A stretch of 64,000 nt of DNA from UBA4459 sp963776205 (lineage in GTDB: Bacteria; Bacteroidota; Bacteroidia; Bacteroidales; F082). The notes below the pieces were generated by a model. That model had not been told where the DNA came from and did no database searches. It saw nothing but the letters and a program-made list of their open reading frames with translations. The DNA lies in assembly GCA_963776205.1 (NCBI GenBank), contig CAVZLR010000004.1, positions 124,001 to 188,000 of the forward strand, given 5' to 3'. This document shows positions 44,883-54,773 of the stretch, in pieces; positions within the stretch are counted from its first letter, which is position 1; every line of letters begins with the position of its first letter. Position numbers and translations under genes: made by a program.

Positions 44883-45968
44883 ATGAAAAAAACAGCACTG
44901 AATGAAATGCACCGTTCCATGGGTGCTAAAATGGTGGAATTCGTTGGTTTTGATATGCCTGTGCAATTTGAAGGCATTAATACAGAACATGAAACAGTAC
45001 GGACAAAACTGGGTGTTTTTGATGTGTCGCATATGGGTGAGTTTTGGGTGGAAGGGCCCAATGCTTTCGATTTGGTGCAGAAAGTAACTACGAATGATGT
45101 GGCTGCTTTAACAAATGGCAAAGTACAGTACAGTTGCTTCCCTAATGGCAATGGTGGCATTGTTGACGACCTGCTGGTGTACCGTTTTAATTCCGATAAG
45201 TATTTGCTGGTAGTGAACGCTTCCAATATTGAAAAAGACTGGAAACATGTGAGTGGACAAAATACTATGGGTGCGGAATTAAAAAATGCCTCTGATGATA
45301 TTTCCCAATTAGCAGTGCAGGGACCGTTGGCATTAAAAGCCATGCAGAAGCTTACAGCCACTCCTGTTGAAAAGATGGAATATTATACATTCCAGGTGCT
45401 TGAATTTGCTGGTGTTCCTGACATTATATTCTCAACGACTGGTTATACCGGTTCGGGCGGATGTGAAATTTATATGCCCAATGAGCATGCCGAAACAATT
45501 TATAAAGCAGTGCTTGAAGCAGGTGAGGAGTTCGGAATAAAACCTATTGGGCTTGGTGCCAGGGATACTTTACGTCTGGAATCAGGATTTTGCTTGTATG
45601 GAAATGATATTGATGATACAACTTCGCCAATTGCAGCCGGACTGGGCTGGATTACCAAATTTGTGGATGGAAACGGATTCATCGATCGAGATGTTTTTGC
45701 CGATCAGAAAGAAAGTGGTGTGCCCCGACGATTAAAAGGTTTCGTGATGGAAGACCGTGCGATCCCCAGGCAGCATTATGAAGTTTGCGATGCCGATGGA
45801 AATACTGTAGGGGAGGTTACTTCAGGGACCATGTCGCCCATGTTGAAACAAGGTATTGGGATGGCGTATCTTGACAAGGCCTACTGGAAAGATGGTTCAG
45901 AAATTTATATTAAGGTGCGTAATAAACTCGCAAAGGCCACCGTGCAAAAACCACCATTTTTCAAATAA
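44883..45968 (+). CDS. gcvT: Aminomethyltransferase, glycine cleavage T-protein
   Basis: A 361-residue T-protein that transfers the methylene from the aminomethyl-lipoyl group to tetrahydrofolate. Motifs are FDVSHMGEFWVEGPNA, FSTTGYTGSGGCEIYMP, GLGARDTLRLESGFCLYGND (with the folate-binding Asp-Arg) and GEVTSGTMSPMLKQGIG. The start is ATG 44883, not the upstream in-frame ATG, because the promoter lies between. It pairs functionally with gcvP at 32.6-35.5 kb, although the genes are unlinked. Confidence 0.96.
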   Translation: MKKTALNEMHRSMGAKMVEFVGFDMPVQFEGINTEHETVRTKLGVFDVSHMGEFWVEGPNAFDLVQKVTTNDVAALTNGKVQYSCFPNGNGGIVDDLLVYRFNSDKYLLVVNASNIEKDWKHVSGQNTMGAELKNASDDISQLAVQGPLALKAMQKLTATPVEKMEYYTFQVLEFAGVPDIIFSTTGYTGSGGCEIYMPNEHAETIYKAVLEAGEEFGIKPIGLGARDTLRLESGFCLYGNDIDDTTSPIAAGLGWITKFVDGNGFIDRDVFADQKESGVPRRLKGFVMEDRAIPRQHYEVCDADGNTVGEVTSGTMSPMLKQGIGMAYLDKAYWKDGSEIYIKVRNKLAKATVQKPPFFK

Positions 45969-45974
45969 AATTTA

Positions 45975-47102
45975 TTAATTGGTTACCGTTTTCTCAATGG
46001 ATTTCCATAAATATTGTGCGGATAAATCCCAGGAGAATGCCTTGCATCGCTGAAATCCTTTTTCAATCAGTTCTCCTCTTAAGGTTTTGCTGTCAGCTAT
46101 TCTTTTCATAGCATCAGCAATCTCATCTACATTAAACGGGTCAACCAAAAGGGCTGCACCGCCTGCCACTTCAGGCATGGAAGTAACATTGGATGTGATG
46201 ACAGGTACGCCTGACGCATACGCTTCAAGAATAGGAATGCCGAAACCTTCAAAATAAGATACATAGGTCATCGCCAAAGCTGATGCTGTAGCCCGGCATA
46301 ATTCTTCTATCGGAAGTCGCCCTGTGAATACCACATCTTCTTTGTATTGCATCGCATTAAAAGTCAGTTGAAGGTCTTTGTTGTGCCACATCTTCAAACC
46401 AACAATAAGTAGTTTCACATCGTTTTGCTTAGTTTTCTTGAACTGGTCAAATGCTTTGAACAAATTATCCAGGTTCTTCCGGTCGATGAGGGCACCTACA
46501 TAAATAAAGAAATCGCTGCCTCCGGTGTATTTCTCTTTTATTTCCTTTTTAATCTTTTCATTTACAGGTATGTAATCTTTATTTACGCCATTGTAAACAA
46601 CATCTATTTTAGTGGGGGCTATCTTATATTGTTTAGTAATATCGTTTTTTGAGAATTCTGACACTGTGGCTATTCGTACAGCTTTATGGGCGAAAAGAGG
46701 TGTAAAATGACGGTAATATTTTCGAATGACCCAGGGCATCTTCTCCGGGTAATGCTCAAAGTTCAGATCATGGATAACCACCAGGCTTTTAAAGGGCGAG
46801 CGCAATGAATTATAGGCATCGGGAGAGACGAACACATCAGGTTTTATTTTTTTTAGGACATGTGGGATGGAATATTCAAACCAGATATAAAATAAACTCA
46901 CATGTCTGGCAGGAGGGCCAATTACAACCGGATAAACATTATCAGCAAAAATAAATGAGGGGTCATATTTTCGGTCGAAAATAAAATAAAATTGGTGCTC
47001 AGGATGATTCTGAACGATCCGCTGAAGAGTTTCAAACATAAACCAGCCTATTCCTTCCAGTTTGTTCTTTAATAAAAGCCTTGTATTTACAGCTATTTTC
47101 AA
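45975..47102 (-). CDS. GT4-family glycosyltransferase
   Basis: A 375-residue GT-B enzyme without membrane helices. The N-terminal half carries the acceptor fold (FVSPDAYNSLRSPFKSLVVI), and the C-terminal half the donor site: YFEGFGIPILEAYASGVPVI then TSNVTSMPEVAGGAALLVDP, near residue 285-325, containing the E-x7-E signature. A linker VYNGVNKDYIP is typical of GT4. It probably adds a hexose during surface polysaccharide synthesis; donor and acceptor are unknown. It is divergent from the flippase gene at 47220, with a 117-bp gap. Confidence 0.9.
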   Translation of the reverse strand: MKIAVNTRLLLKNKLEGIGWFMFETLQRIVQNHPEHQFYFIFDRKYDPSFIFADNVYPVVIGPPARHVSLFYIWFEYSIPHVLKKIKPDVFVSPDAYNSLRSPFKSLVVIHDLNFEHYPEKMPWVIRKYYRHFTPLFAHKAVRIATVSEFSKNDITKQYKIAPTKIDVVYNGVNKDYIPVNEKIKKEIKEKYTGGSDFFIYVGALIDRKNLDNLFKAFDQFKKTKQNDVKLLIVGLKMWHNKDLQLTFNAMQYKEDVVFTGRLPIEELCRATASALAMTYVSYFEGFGIPILEAYASGVPVITSNVTSMPEVAGGAALLVDPFNVDEIADAMKRIADSKTLRGELIEKGFQRCKAFSWDLSAQYLWKSIEKTVTN

Positions 47103-47206
47103 GCGGATGATTTGATTTATATTTTATATCGCAAATATCTGAAATTAAAACTTAACAGGCACCCATTATACTTTTTTAAGTGCTTTTAACGTTTTGCAAA
47201 TCTATC

Positions 47207-47214
47207 TACCTTTG
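47207..47214 (+). promoter_or_regulatory. -7 element close to the wzx start
   Basis: TACCTTTG ends 6 bp before ATG 47220, so the predicted transcription start coincides with the start codon and the mRNA would be leaderless. No -33 TTG at proper distance is seen (the nearest is 10 nt away). Confidence 0.5.
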
Positions 47215-47219
47215 CGCGC

Positions 47220-48698
47220 ATGCAAAAGAAATTTTTAAAGAATTTAGCGTTTCTTATTTTTCTTAACCTCCTTGTGAAGCCTTTCTGGATACTGGGCGTC
47301 GACAGAGAGGTGCAAAATGCACTAGGACCTGAAGAATATGGCTTCTATTTTACCATTCTGAATTTCTCTTTTCTTTTTTATATCCTTCTGGACCTGGGAA
47401 TCACCAATTTTAATAACCGGAACATTGCCCAAAATAACCAGTTGCTGAATAAACATATGGCCGGTATCAGCACGCTGAAAATTTTGTTGGGCTTCGTATA
47501 TGGCATACTGGTGTTTCTGATCGGTTGGATAATTGGCTACGATGGCCGGCAATTATACCTGCTGGCTTGGGTGGGATTTAACCAGTTCCTTTTATCTTTC
47601 ATCTTATACTTAAGGTCAAATATATCAGGGCTGCTTTTATTTAAAACCGAGGGCGTGTTGTCGGTACTCGACAGGCTTTTAATGATATTTATTTGCGGGA
47701 GCTTGATTTGGATTGGAGCTTTCAGGGAATATTTTACCATTGAGTGGTTTGTATATGCACAGACAATTTCCTACGCCATAACAGCCATAATCGCATTGGC
47801 AGCCGTGTTGTACCGTTCCGGGAAACTCCGGTTGAACTGGAATCCAGCCTTCTTCATGATGATCATTAAAAAGAGTCTGCCATTTGCCATATTGGTTTTA
47901 CTGATGAGTTTTTACAGTCGGATAGACCCAGTGCTTATTGAAAGGATACTGGGAGGGAATTTCGGTAATGAGCAGTCAGGAATTTATGCGCAGGCTTTCC
48001 GACTATTGGATGCAGGACAAAATTTTGCCCTTTTATTTTCAGTGCTTTTACTACCGTTGTTTGCCAAGATGATCAAGGAAAACGAATCTCTCATTAAACT
48101 TTTAAAATTATCGTTTTCTATCATTATATCAGGAACCTTAATCGTTGCCATTACTTCATTGTTTTATGGTGAACAGATCATGCAATTACTTTATACTCAA
48201 ACCGAGGGAGAATTGTATGCCAGCTACTTGGAAAGAATAATATTGTCAGCAAAAATTTTTAAAATTTTGATGTTCAGTCTTGTATTCGTCTCATCCATTT
48301 ATATATTTGGCACCTTATTAACTGCAAATAACAGTTTAAAGCATTTAAATCTGATTGCAGTAGTTAGCCTTTCCGCTAATATTATATTGAATTTTATACT
48401 AATACCAAAATACTTCGCGTTAGGTTCGGCCTATGCAAGTCTTACAGCACAAGCACTTTCGGCTATATTGCAAGTTTTTATCGCATACAGGTTATTTAAA
48501 TGGAACGTAAATTATGAATTGATTCTCAGATTGACAGCTACAATTGTTCTTACAATCACTTCAGGTTATTTGCTTCAGTACATTCATTTGCAAAATTGGA
48601 TTATTTCAATGAGTATCATGCTGGTAGCAGGCCTCCTCATTTCGTTCAGTCTGAAATTATTGAACATCAGGGAATTCATTTCAATATTAAAAGAATAA
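47220..48698 (+). CDS. wzx: Oligosaccharide flippase (Wzx-type, MOP superfamily)
   Basis: A 492-residue protein with about 13-14 transmembrane helices. Sequence features fit polysaccharide-export MOP proteins: FILYLRSNISGLLLFKTEGV, KKSLPFAILVLLMSFYSRID and LKHLNLIAVVSLSANIILNF. It flips lipid-linked repeat units to the periplasm. The Wzz-like and Wzy-like genes follow in the same direction, making a Wzx/Wzy-dependent polysaccharide cluster. A TACCTTTG element ends 6 bp before the start codon, suggesting a leaderless transcript. Confidence 0.9.
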   Translation: MQKKFLKNLAFLIFLNLLVKPFWILGVDREVQNALGPEEYGFYFTILNFSFLFYILLDLGITNFNNRNIAQNNQLLNKHMAGISTLKILLGFVYGILVFLIGWIIGYDGRQLYLLAWVGFNQFLLSFILYLRSNISGLLLFKTEGVLSVLDRLLMIFICGSLIWIGAFREYFTIEWFVYAQTISYAITAIIALAAVLYRSGKLRLNWNPAFFMMIIKKSLPFAILVLLMSFYSRIDPVLIERILGGNFGNEQSGIYAQAFRLLDAGQNFALLFSVLLLPLFAKMIKENESLIKLLKLSFSIIISGTLIVAITSLFYGEQIMQLLYTQTEGELYASYLERIILSAKIFKILMFSLVFVSSIYIFGTLLTANNSLKHLNLIAVVSLSANIILNFILIPKYFALGSAYASLTAQALSAILQVFIAYRLFKWNVNYELILRLTATIVLTITSGYLLQYIHLQNWIISMSIMLVAGLLISFSLKLLNIREFISILKE

Positions 48699-48773
48699 TT
48701 AAATCCAATAGCAATAAAGAGAAGTTGGAATATCATTAAAAATTCCTATTTTTGAGCACTCTAAATAAATCGC

Positions 48774-49830
48774 ATGGAGTTAAGTGATCAGGCGAATAAG
48801 CCTTTCTTTTCAGGAACCATCATGCAGGTGATATTAAAGTACAGGAAACACCTGATTGTTATAGGACTAATATCCATTTTAGCCTCTGTAATTTTTTCTT
48901 CACCTTTTTTTATCAAACCGCTATATAAATCAACGGTTATACTCTATCCTACAGCCAGTAATTCCATTTCAAAAGTATTGTTGAGCGAGAACCGTGGAAA
49001 TACGAAAGATATCCTTGAGTTTGGTGAAGATGAGCAGACAGAGCAGATGCTGCAGGTCCTGAATTCAAATAAGATCAGGGATCGGATTATTGTCAAATAC
49101 AATCTCCTGGAACATTACGGGATTAAGAAAAATTCGAAGTACAAGATGACCAATCTGTACAACCAATATGAGGATAATTTCACATTCCGCAGAACCGAAT
49201 ATATGGCTGTTAAAATATCAGTTTATGATGAAGACCCCCAGTTAGCAGCTGATATGGCGAATGATGTGGGTGAATTGGTGGATTCTACCATCAATACGAT
49301 GCAGAAGGAAATTGCAAAAAAGGCATTCCGGATTGTTGAAAAAGAATATTTATCACTAAAAAGAGAAGTTGAGGTTAAAGAAGATTCACTTACGATTCTC
49401 CGCGAATTGGGTGTTCATGATTACGAAAGCCAATCAGAAATGTTTAACAGGCAGCTTGCTATTGAAATGGCACAGGGAAATGCATCCGGGGTAAAAAGGC
49501 TGGAGCAAAAACTCGAAATCCTGGCTAAGTACGGTGGACCTTATGTTTCTATAAGGGATGCGCTTGGAACATGATAAAAAGTTATTGAGTGAAATAAAAG
49601 CAAAGTATGAAGAGGCCAAAGTAGATGCAACTGAGAACTTACCGCATAAATTTGTAGTGAGCAGTGCTTATAAAGCGGAGCGTAAATCGTACCCTATCCG
49701 TTGGCTCATAGTTATTATAACCACATTTTCAGCTTTATTTCTGGCATTACTCATATTTGGTTTAATTGAGGTGTTAGCTGATAATTTGCAGATTATCTCA
49801 AAAAAAAAAGGACTGATGAAGGATCATTAA
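48774..49830 (+). pseudogene. Wzz-like chain-length protein 1, frameshifted
   Basis: The N-terminal frame (48774-49574) has TM1 (LIVIGLISILASVIF), the periplasmic Wzz/GumC domain and EQTEQMLQVLNSNKIRDRII. After an extra base near 49560 the second frame (49558-49830) gives LEHDKKLLSEIKAKYEEAKV, the proline-containing motif before TM2 (KSYPIRWLIVIITTFSALFL) and a tail of lysines. Removing one G joins them as SIRD-RLEHDKKLL. These proteins control the length of the polysaccharide polymer. The tail ends in a run of nine A residues after TCA at 49801-49809. Confidence 0.8.
49801..49809 (+). other. A9-A10 slippery tract joining two Wzz-like frames
   Basis: ATCTC is followed by ten A and then GGACTGATG. 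One additional A would carry the frame past the stop of the first protein (SKKK then RTDEGSLSSIIAFVKSEL) straight into the second Wzz-like frame. Transcriptional slippage or an indel could therefore produce a two-domain protein. Confidence 0.4.
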
Positions 49831-49859
49831 GCTCGATCATCGCTTTTGTAAAAAGTGAG

Positions 49860-50951
49860 TTGAGCCTGGGAAAATATAAAATTGATGAAGGGAAGGTTGT
49901 TAAAGAGGCGGTAGTAAAGCCAATAGTTGTTAACAAAAATGAGGTAAAAAAGGAAAAAAAAAGTGAAATAAATCATAGAGATAACTTTATAACTCAAATG
50001 GAAAATTATTTTAAAAGTGCGAATCTGATCAATGTGATTGATAAATGGAAAATTCATTTGTTGATCATTGTTCTAATAGCTGCTTTGGGTGCTGCTATTT
50101 TCTCAGGGCCAGCATTTATAACCCCGTTATTTAAATCCTACGCAGTTGCGTACCCGGCAAATGTAGAACCTTATTCTGAAGAAAGTGAAACAGAACAAAT
50201 GCTTCAGATACTTAACTCACAGGATATTAAGGACAGTATTATTCAAATGTTTGATTTGCCCAAGCATTACGAAATTGATACTGAATACAAGTACTTCAAA
50301 ACAGTATTGCTATATGAATACAATCAAAATGTAAGTATCAGCAAAACACCTTACGAGTCGGTTCAGGTTGAAGTTTTGGATAAAGACCCCGATACAGCTG
50401 CTTTGATGGTAAGCGCCATCATTGATTTCTATAATAAAAAAGTAGGCTACATGCATAAATCAAAATATCTGGAAGTTATTGACATGTACGATTTCCAGCT
50501 CCAGATGAAGCGAAATACGCTTGATTCATTGAAAAACCTGATGATAGAATTAGGAACAAAACATGGAATCATCGAATATGAATTTCAAAGCCAGGAAATT
50601 ATGCGGGGATATCTGAAAACAATATACGGAAGCAATAGTAGTCAGATTAATAGTAAAGAAGTTGACAGGCTTTTTACAAGTATGCAAAATTACGGAGGCC
50701 AATTAGTCGAAATAGTAAAAATGATTGAGAATGAAGCAATCTCTTATGTGGATATTAAAGAAGATTATGAAATGACATTGAGGTTTATCAATTCAGATCT
50801 TACATATGCTAACATAGTAACATCACCTTTTCCAGCAGATAAAAAAACATATCCGGTACGCTGGTTGGTTGTTGTTGTGGTTTCTTTGGCTGCTTTCATT
50901 TTAGCAACATTGGCTGTATTTATTGTCGAAAGCAGGAAGAAACGGTCCTAA
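49860..50951 (+). CDS. Wzz-like chain-length protein 2 (paralogue)
   Basis: A 363-codon frame whose likely start is ATG 49998 (MENYFKSANLINVID); the upstream TTG 49860 belongs to a linker that may be read through from protein 1. It has TM1 (HLLIIVLIAALGAAIFS), a Wzz periplasmic domain with ESETEQMLQILNSQDIKDSI, and TM2 after KTYPVRWLVVVVVSLAAFIL, the same architecture as protein 1. No cytoplasmic tyrosine kinase domain is present. Two adjacent Wzz-like proteins suggest control of polymer length by a hetero-oligomer, or one decaying duplicate. Confidence 0.75.
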   Translation: MSLGKYKIDEGKVVKEAVVKPIVVNKNEVKKEKKSEINHRDNFITQMENYFKSANLINVIDKWKIHLLIIVLIAALGAAIFSGPAFITPLFKSYAVAYPANVEPYSEESETEQMLQILNSQDIKDSIIQMFDLPKHYEIDTEYKYFKTVLLYEYNQNVSISKTPYESVQVEVLDKDPDTAALMVSAIIDFYNKKVGYMHKSKYLEVIDMYDFQLQMKRNTLDSLKNLMIELGTKHGIIEYEFQSQEIMRGYLKTIYGSNSSQINSKEVDRLFTSMQNYGGQLVEIVKMIENEAISYVDIKEDYEMTLRFINSDLTYANIVTSPFPADKKTYPVRWLVVVVVSLAAFILATLAVFIVESRKKRS

Positions 50952-50972
50952 TATACTGTCGTCATTCAATCT

Positions 50973-52418
50973 ATGGTTGAGAAAGCAAAAATAATTTGGG
51001 TTTATGCTATAACAGCTATTTTTTTAATTATCAATTTTTATTTGGTACTTGAAAAGGACCTTTATTGGTTTTTTTTACTGCCTGTTGTTCTCATCGTTTT
51101 TTATTACTACCTGGTTTCACTGGATAAAATTATCCTGCTTATTACATTTCTTACACCACTTGCAGTTAACATTAGTGACCTGGAGATGGGGCTTGGGATT
51201 TCCCTCCCAACTGAACCATTGATGTTTGCCGTAGTTGTGCTGTTTTTAGCCAATTTGATTTTTAATAAGAAGTATGAAGGACAAATTGCCCAACATCCGG
51301 TATCCTATATCATTTATCTGAGTTTATTCTGGATGTTTTTAACCACCCTTACGAGTGAGTTACCTGTTGTCTCATTAAAATATTTGTTAGCTCGTATATG
51401 GTTTGTAATTCCGTTTTATTTTATTGCTGCAATTGTTTTCAAGGATATGAAAAATATCAAACGGTTTTACTGGTTATACATCGCCGGTTTGTTAATTGTA
51501 ATTATATATACCCTGATTCAACATTCCAAGTATGGATTTGAAGAAGAGGCCGGACACTGGGTCATGTGGCCCTTCTACAATGATCACACCGCTTATGGTG
51601 CTGCATTGGCCATATTTTTTCCTGTAGTGGTTGGCTTTTTATTTTATCCGGGATCAGTAAAACCCTGAAAACTTTAAATGTTTATTATAGTTGTCATTTT
51701 TACAATTGCACTCGTCTTGTCATACGGAAGAGCGGCCTGGATCAGTGTTGTTATTGCTTTCGCTGTGTTTATGATCGTTATGATGCGCATAAAATTTTAT
51801 TGGCTGGTAATTGTGGGTGCTATCTTACTGGGTACATTTTTTTGCATTTCAGCACCAGATACTTGACAGGCTTGAGAAAAATAAACAGGATTCATCTGCA
51901 AATTTCATTGAACATGTACAGTCAATTGCAAATATTACGTCAGATGCTTCCAATCTTGAAAGAATTAACCGATGGCAAGCTGCCATAAGGCTTTTTAATG
52001 ACCGTCCGGTTTTTGGTTGGGGACCCGGAACATACCAGTTTGTTTATTCACCCTATCAGCGATCCAAAGAAAAAACCATCATTAGTACGAATTTGGGTGA
52101 TAAAGGAAATGCACATAGCGAGTACCTCGGACCTCTTGCGGAAATGGGGTTCATTGGTATGTTAATTGTCCTGGTTTATTTTCAGTGATTATATATACTG
52201 GCTTAAAAGTATATAGTAAAGGAACAACAAGGAAGTGAAATTCCTTAAGCTTGATGGCTACATTAGGATTGATTACCTACATTTCACATGGTTTTTTAAA
52301 TAACTTTCTGGATACAGATAAACTTTCTGTCCCTTTCTGGGGATTTGTAGCTATTATTGTAGCACTGGACGTATATCACACCCAACATCCAAAACAAATA
52401 GAAGAAGATATTAAATAA
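50973..52418 (+). pseudogene. O-antigen polymerase/ligase (Wzy/WaaL type), multiply frameshifted
   Basis: Successive frames give one polytopic protein of about 480 residues: 50973-51668 (eight helices, GFEEEAGHWVMWPFYNDHTA), 51678-51866 (LSYGRAAWISVVIA), 51811-52188 (RWQAAIRLFNDRPVFGWGPG, TNLGDKGNAHSEYLGPLAEM) and an end near 52418 (ATLGLITYISHGFLNNFLDT). The Wzy_C motif PVFGWGPGTYQ and the NxHSEYLG element are typical of polymerase/ligase proteins. Breaks lie near 51660, 51840, 52180 and 52240. If real, the polymerisation step of this cluster is lost. Confidence 0.8.
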
Positions 52419-52421
52419 AGC

Positions 52422-53347
52422 TTACCTGATTTTTTTCAGTAATTCCGGTAATTGTTTCATGGCCACATATTGTCGCCAGTATTTTTTCACTTCGATAGCA
52501 GGTGACCCCATGTAAGTGCAATTTCCTTCGATAGTTTTATCGACTGCAGATGTAGCCAGTAAAATAGCACCTTTTTTAATGGTGATATCCTTGTTCACAG
52601 CTACTCTGGCCCATAAAATCACATCATCTTCAATAATGGTAACCCCAGCAATAGCCGCATATGCACCAATCAGGCAGTTTTTACCGATCCGTGTATCATG
52701 ACCTACCTGGCATTGGTTGTCCATTTTTGTGCCTTTACCAATTATTGTATCACCGGTCACCCCCTTGTCGATCGAACAGCAGGCTCCTATTTCGACATCA
52801 TCTTCAAGAATTACCCTGCCCCCGAATGAAACTTTACATAACCCTGAGGTCTTCTTTGAAAATAGTAACCATCGCCACCAATTACCGAATTTGAATGAAC
52901 AATTACATTGTTCCCAATGATGGAGTGATCGTAAATACTGGCATTTGAGTGTATGATGCAATTATCTCCGATAACTACGTTATTTCCTATAAAAGCACCA
53001 GGCTGAATAACTGTATTTTTACCAATCTTAGCAGTGCTGCTAATAGCAACAGCCGACGGTTGAAATGGCCTGAATTTGAGAATCAGTTGGTTAAATGCAT
53101 CAAATGGAGCCGGATGAATTAAAAGCGTTTTATTTTCAGGGGGATCAACTTCTTTATTAATAATAATTACAGTTGCAGCCGAGTTGAGCACTTTATTGTA
53201 ATATTTCGGGTGATCTACAAAGGTAACATCGCCATCACGTAAGACATGTAACTCATTTAATCCGATTGCCGTGTTTTCACTGCCTTTTATCTCTGCACCA
53301 ATAATGTCTGCTATCTCAGAAACATGCAGGGGTTGGGGGAAATCCAT
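52422..53347 (-). pseudogene. Second LpxD-like N-acyltransferase, frameshifted at a G5 tract
   Basis: The N-terminal UDP-binding domain (MDFPQPLHVSEIADIIGAEI) and left-handed beta-helix hexapeptides (IGKNTVIQPGAFIGNNVVIG) run to FHSGAG, then stop. The helix resumes in another frame (GRVILEDDVEIGACCSIDKG to the end). The break is at CCCCC (52819-52823); one more G on the minus strand restores one 308-residue protein. The catalytic histidine region of LpxD (DxHV/IAH) reads here as VGHDTRIG. The gene lies 2 bp after efp in the lipid A operon and is a paralogue of the intact lpxD at 56.3 kb. Confidence 0.8.
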
Positions 53348-53349
53348 GT

Positions 53350-53916
53350 TTATACTTTTACGCGTTCTGAATATTCTTTTGTCCGGGTATCAACCTTGAT
53401 ATGGTCACCCTCATTGATGAATAAGGGTACCTTTACTGTTGCACCGGTTTCAACCGTGGCATCTTTAAAAGTGTTAGTGGCCGTATTTCCTTTATCGCCT
53501 GGTTCTGTATAGGTTATTTGCAATATAACATAGGTTGGCATTTCACATGAAATGGCTGAATCAGTTTCAGCATGGAACGAAATCTGCACTAATTCCCCTT
53601 CTTTCAATAGTTCAGGAGCAGAGATCATTTCTATATTAATAAAGGTTTGCTCATAATCATCGGTATTCATAAAATGATAAATGTCTCCCTCATTATATAA
53701 ATACTGGTATTGCCGGTTCTCAATTCTCTGTACGTTTATTTTAACCCCGGAGGTGAATGTATTTGACAACACTTTACCCGTTTTTACATTTTTGATCTTA
53801 GTCCTGACGAATGCGGGGCCTTTTCCCGGTTTTACATGCTGAAATTCAACAATGGTCCAAAGTTCTCCATTGTGTTCCATACATAGTCCATTCCTGAAAT
53901 CTGCTGTAGTTGCCAT
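53350..53916 (-). CDS. efp: Elongation factor P
   Basis: A 188-residue EF-P that rescues ribosomes stalled at polyproline. It has three beta-barrel domains. The loop KPGKGPAFV in domain I carries the lysine at the tip (normally modified), and the C-terminal signature is SYRTGATVKVPLFI-like (TVETGATVKVPLFINEGD). It is embedded in the lipid A operon between lpxA and lpxD2, an arrangement seen in other Bacteroidetes. Confidence 0.97.
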   Translation of the reverse strand: MATTADFRNGLCMEHNGELWTIVEFQHVKPGKGPAFVRTKIKNVKTGKVLSNTFTSGVKINVQRIENRQYQYLYNEGDIYHFMNTDDYEQTFINIEMISAPELLKEGELVQISFHAETDSAISCEMPTYVILQITYTEPGDKGNTATNTFKDATVETGATVKVPLFINEGDHIKVDTRTKEYSERVKV

Positions 53917-53973
53917 ATTCTTTTGGTTTATTGCATTTTTTTGTCTGAAAATTATGATTATTCAACTGCGAAC

Positions 53974-54762
53974 TTAGTCTTTGATCCGGGTATAACCTTT
54001 CATCAAACCCCGCTGTGAATTGGTAATAAAACTTAATATTTCATCCCTGTCGGGTGTTGAAGGGATATTTGCTTCAATATACCTGACGGCCTGTGAAATA
54101 TTATGACCTCTTAAGTAAAGGATCCTGTATATGTCCTGGATGGCATTGATCCTTTCATTCGTGAAGCCCCTTCTTCTAAGTCCAATAGAATTCACACCAA
54201 TAAAAGCCAATGGATCGCGGCCTGCTTTTACAAATGACGGCACATCTTTACGCACCATACTGCCTCCTGAAACCATTGTATGCATTCCGATATGTACAAA
54301 CTGGTGGACAGCTGACAGGCCCCCTAGGATAGCCCAGTCGTCGATTAAAATATGTCCGGCCAGGTTACATGCATTGGCGAGGATCACGTTGTTTCCGATG
54401 GTACAATCATGTGCAATATGCACGTAAGCCATCAGCAGGCAATTATCGCCAATAATAGTTTTATTACTTGCTTTCGTACCGCGGTTTATGGTTACAAATT
54501 CACGAATGATAGTATTGTTACCAATAATTACCGAAGTCTCCTCACCATCAAATTTTAAATCTTGCGGTATGGCTGCAATTACAGCACCCGGAAATATTTT
54601 ACAGTTTTTGCCAATGCGTGCGCCTTCCATGATGGTCACGTTTGAACCTATCCAAGTACCTTCATCAATTTCAACATTCTTCTCAATGTTTACAAAAGGT
54701 TCAATCACCACATTTTTAGCAACTTTAGCTTGAGGATGGACATATGCCAATGGTTGATTCAT
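53974..54762 (-). CDS. lpxA: UDP-GlcNAc acyltransferase
   Basis: A 262-residue LpxA that O-acylates UDP-GlcNAc, the first step of lipid A synthesis. It shows about ten beta-helix hexapeptides (NVVIEPFVNIEKNVEIDEGT) and the catalytic-His region MAYVHIAHDCTIGNNV with H123-like histidine. The C-terminal helical domain is GLRRRGFTNERINAIQDIYR. It follows lpxC-fabZ after 11 bp. Confidence 0.97.
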   Translation of the reverse strand: MNQPLAYVHPQAKVAKNVVIEPFVNIEKNVEIDEGTWIGSNVTIMEGARIGKNCKIFPGAVIAAIPQDLKFDGEETSVIIGNNTIIREFVTINRGTKASNKTIIGDNCLLMAYVHIAHDCTIGNNVILANACNLAGHILIDDWAILGGLSAVHQFVHIGMHTMVSGGSMVRKDVPSFVKAGRDPLAFIGVNSIGLRRRGFTNERINAIQDIYRILYLRGHNISQAVRYIEANIPSTPDRDEILSFITNSQRGLMKGYTRIKD

Positions 54763-54773
54763 CGGGTTTTGCT

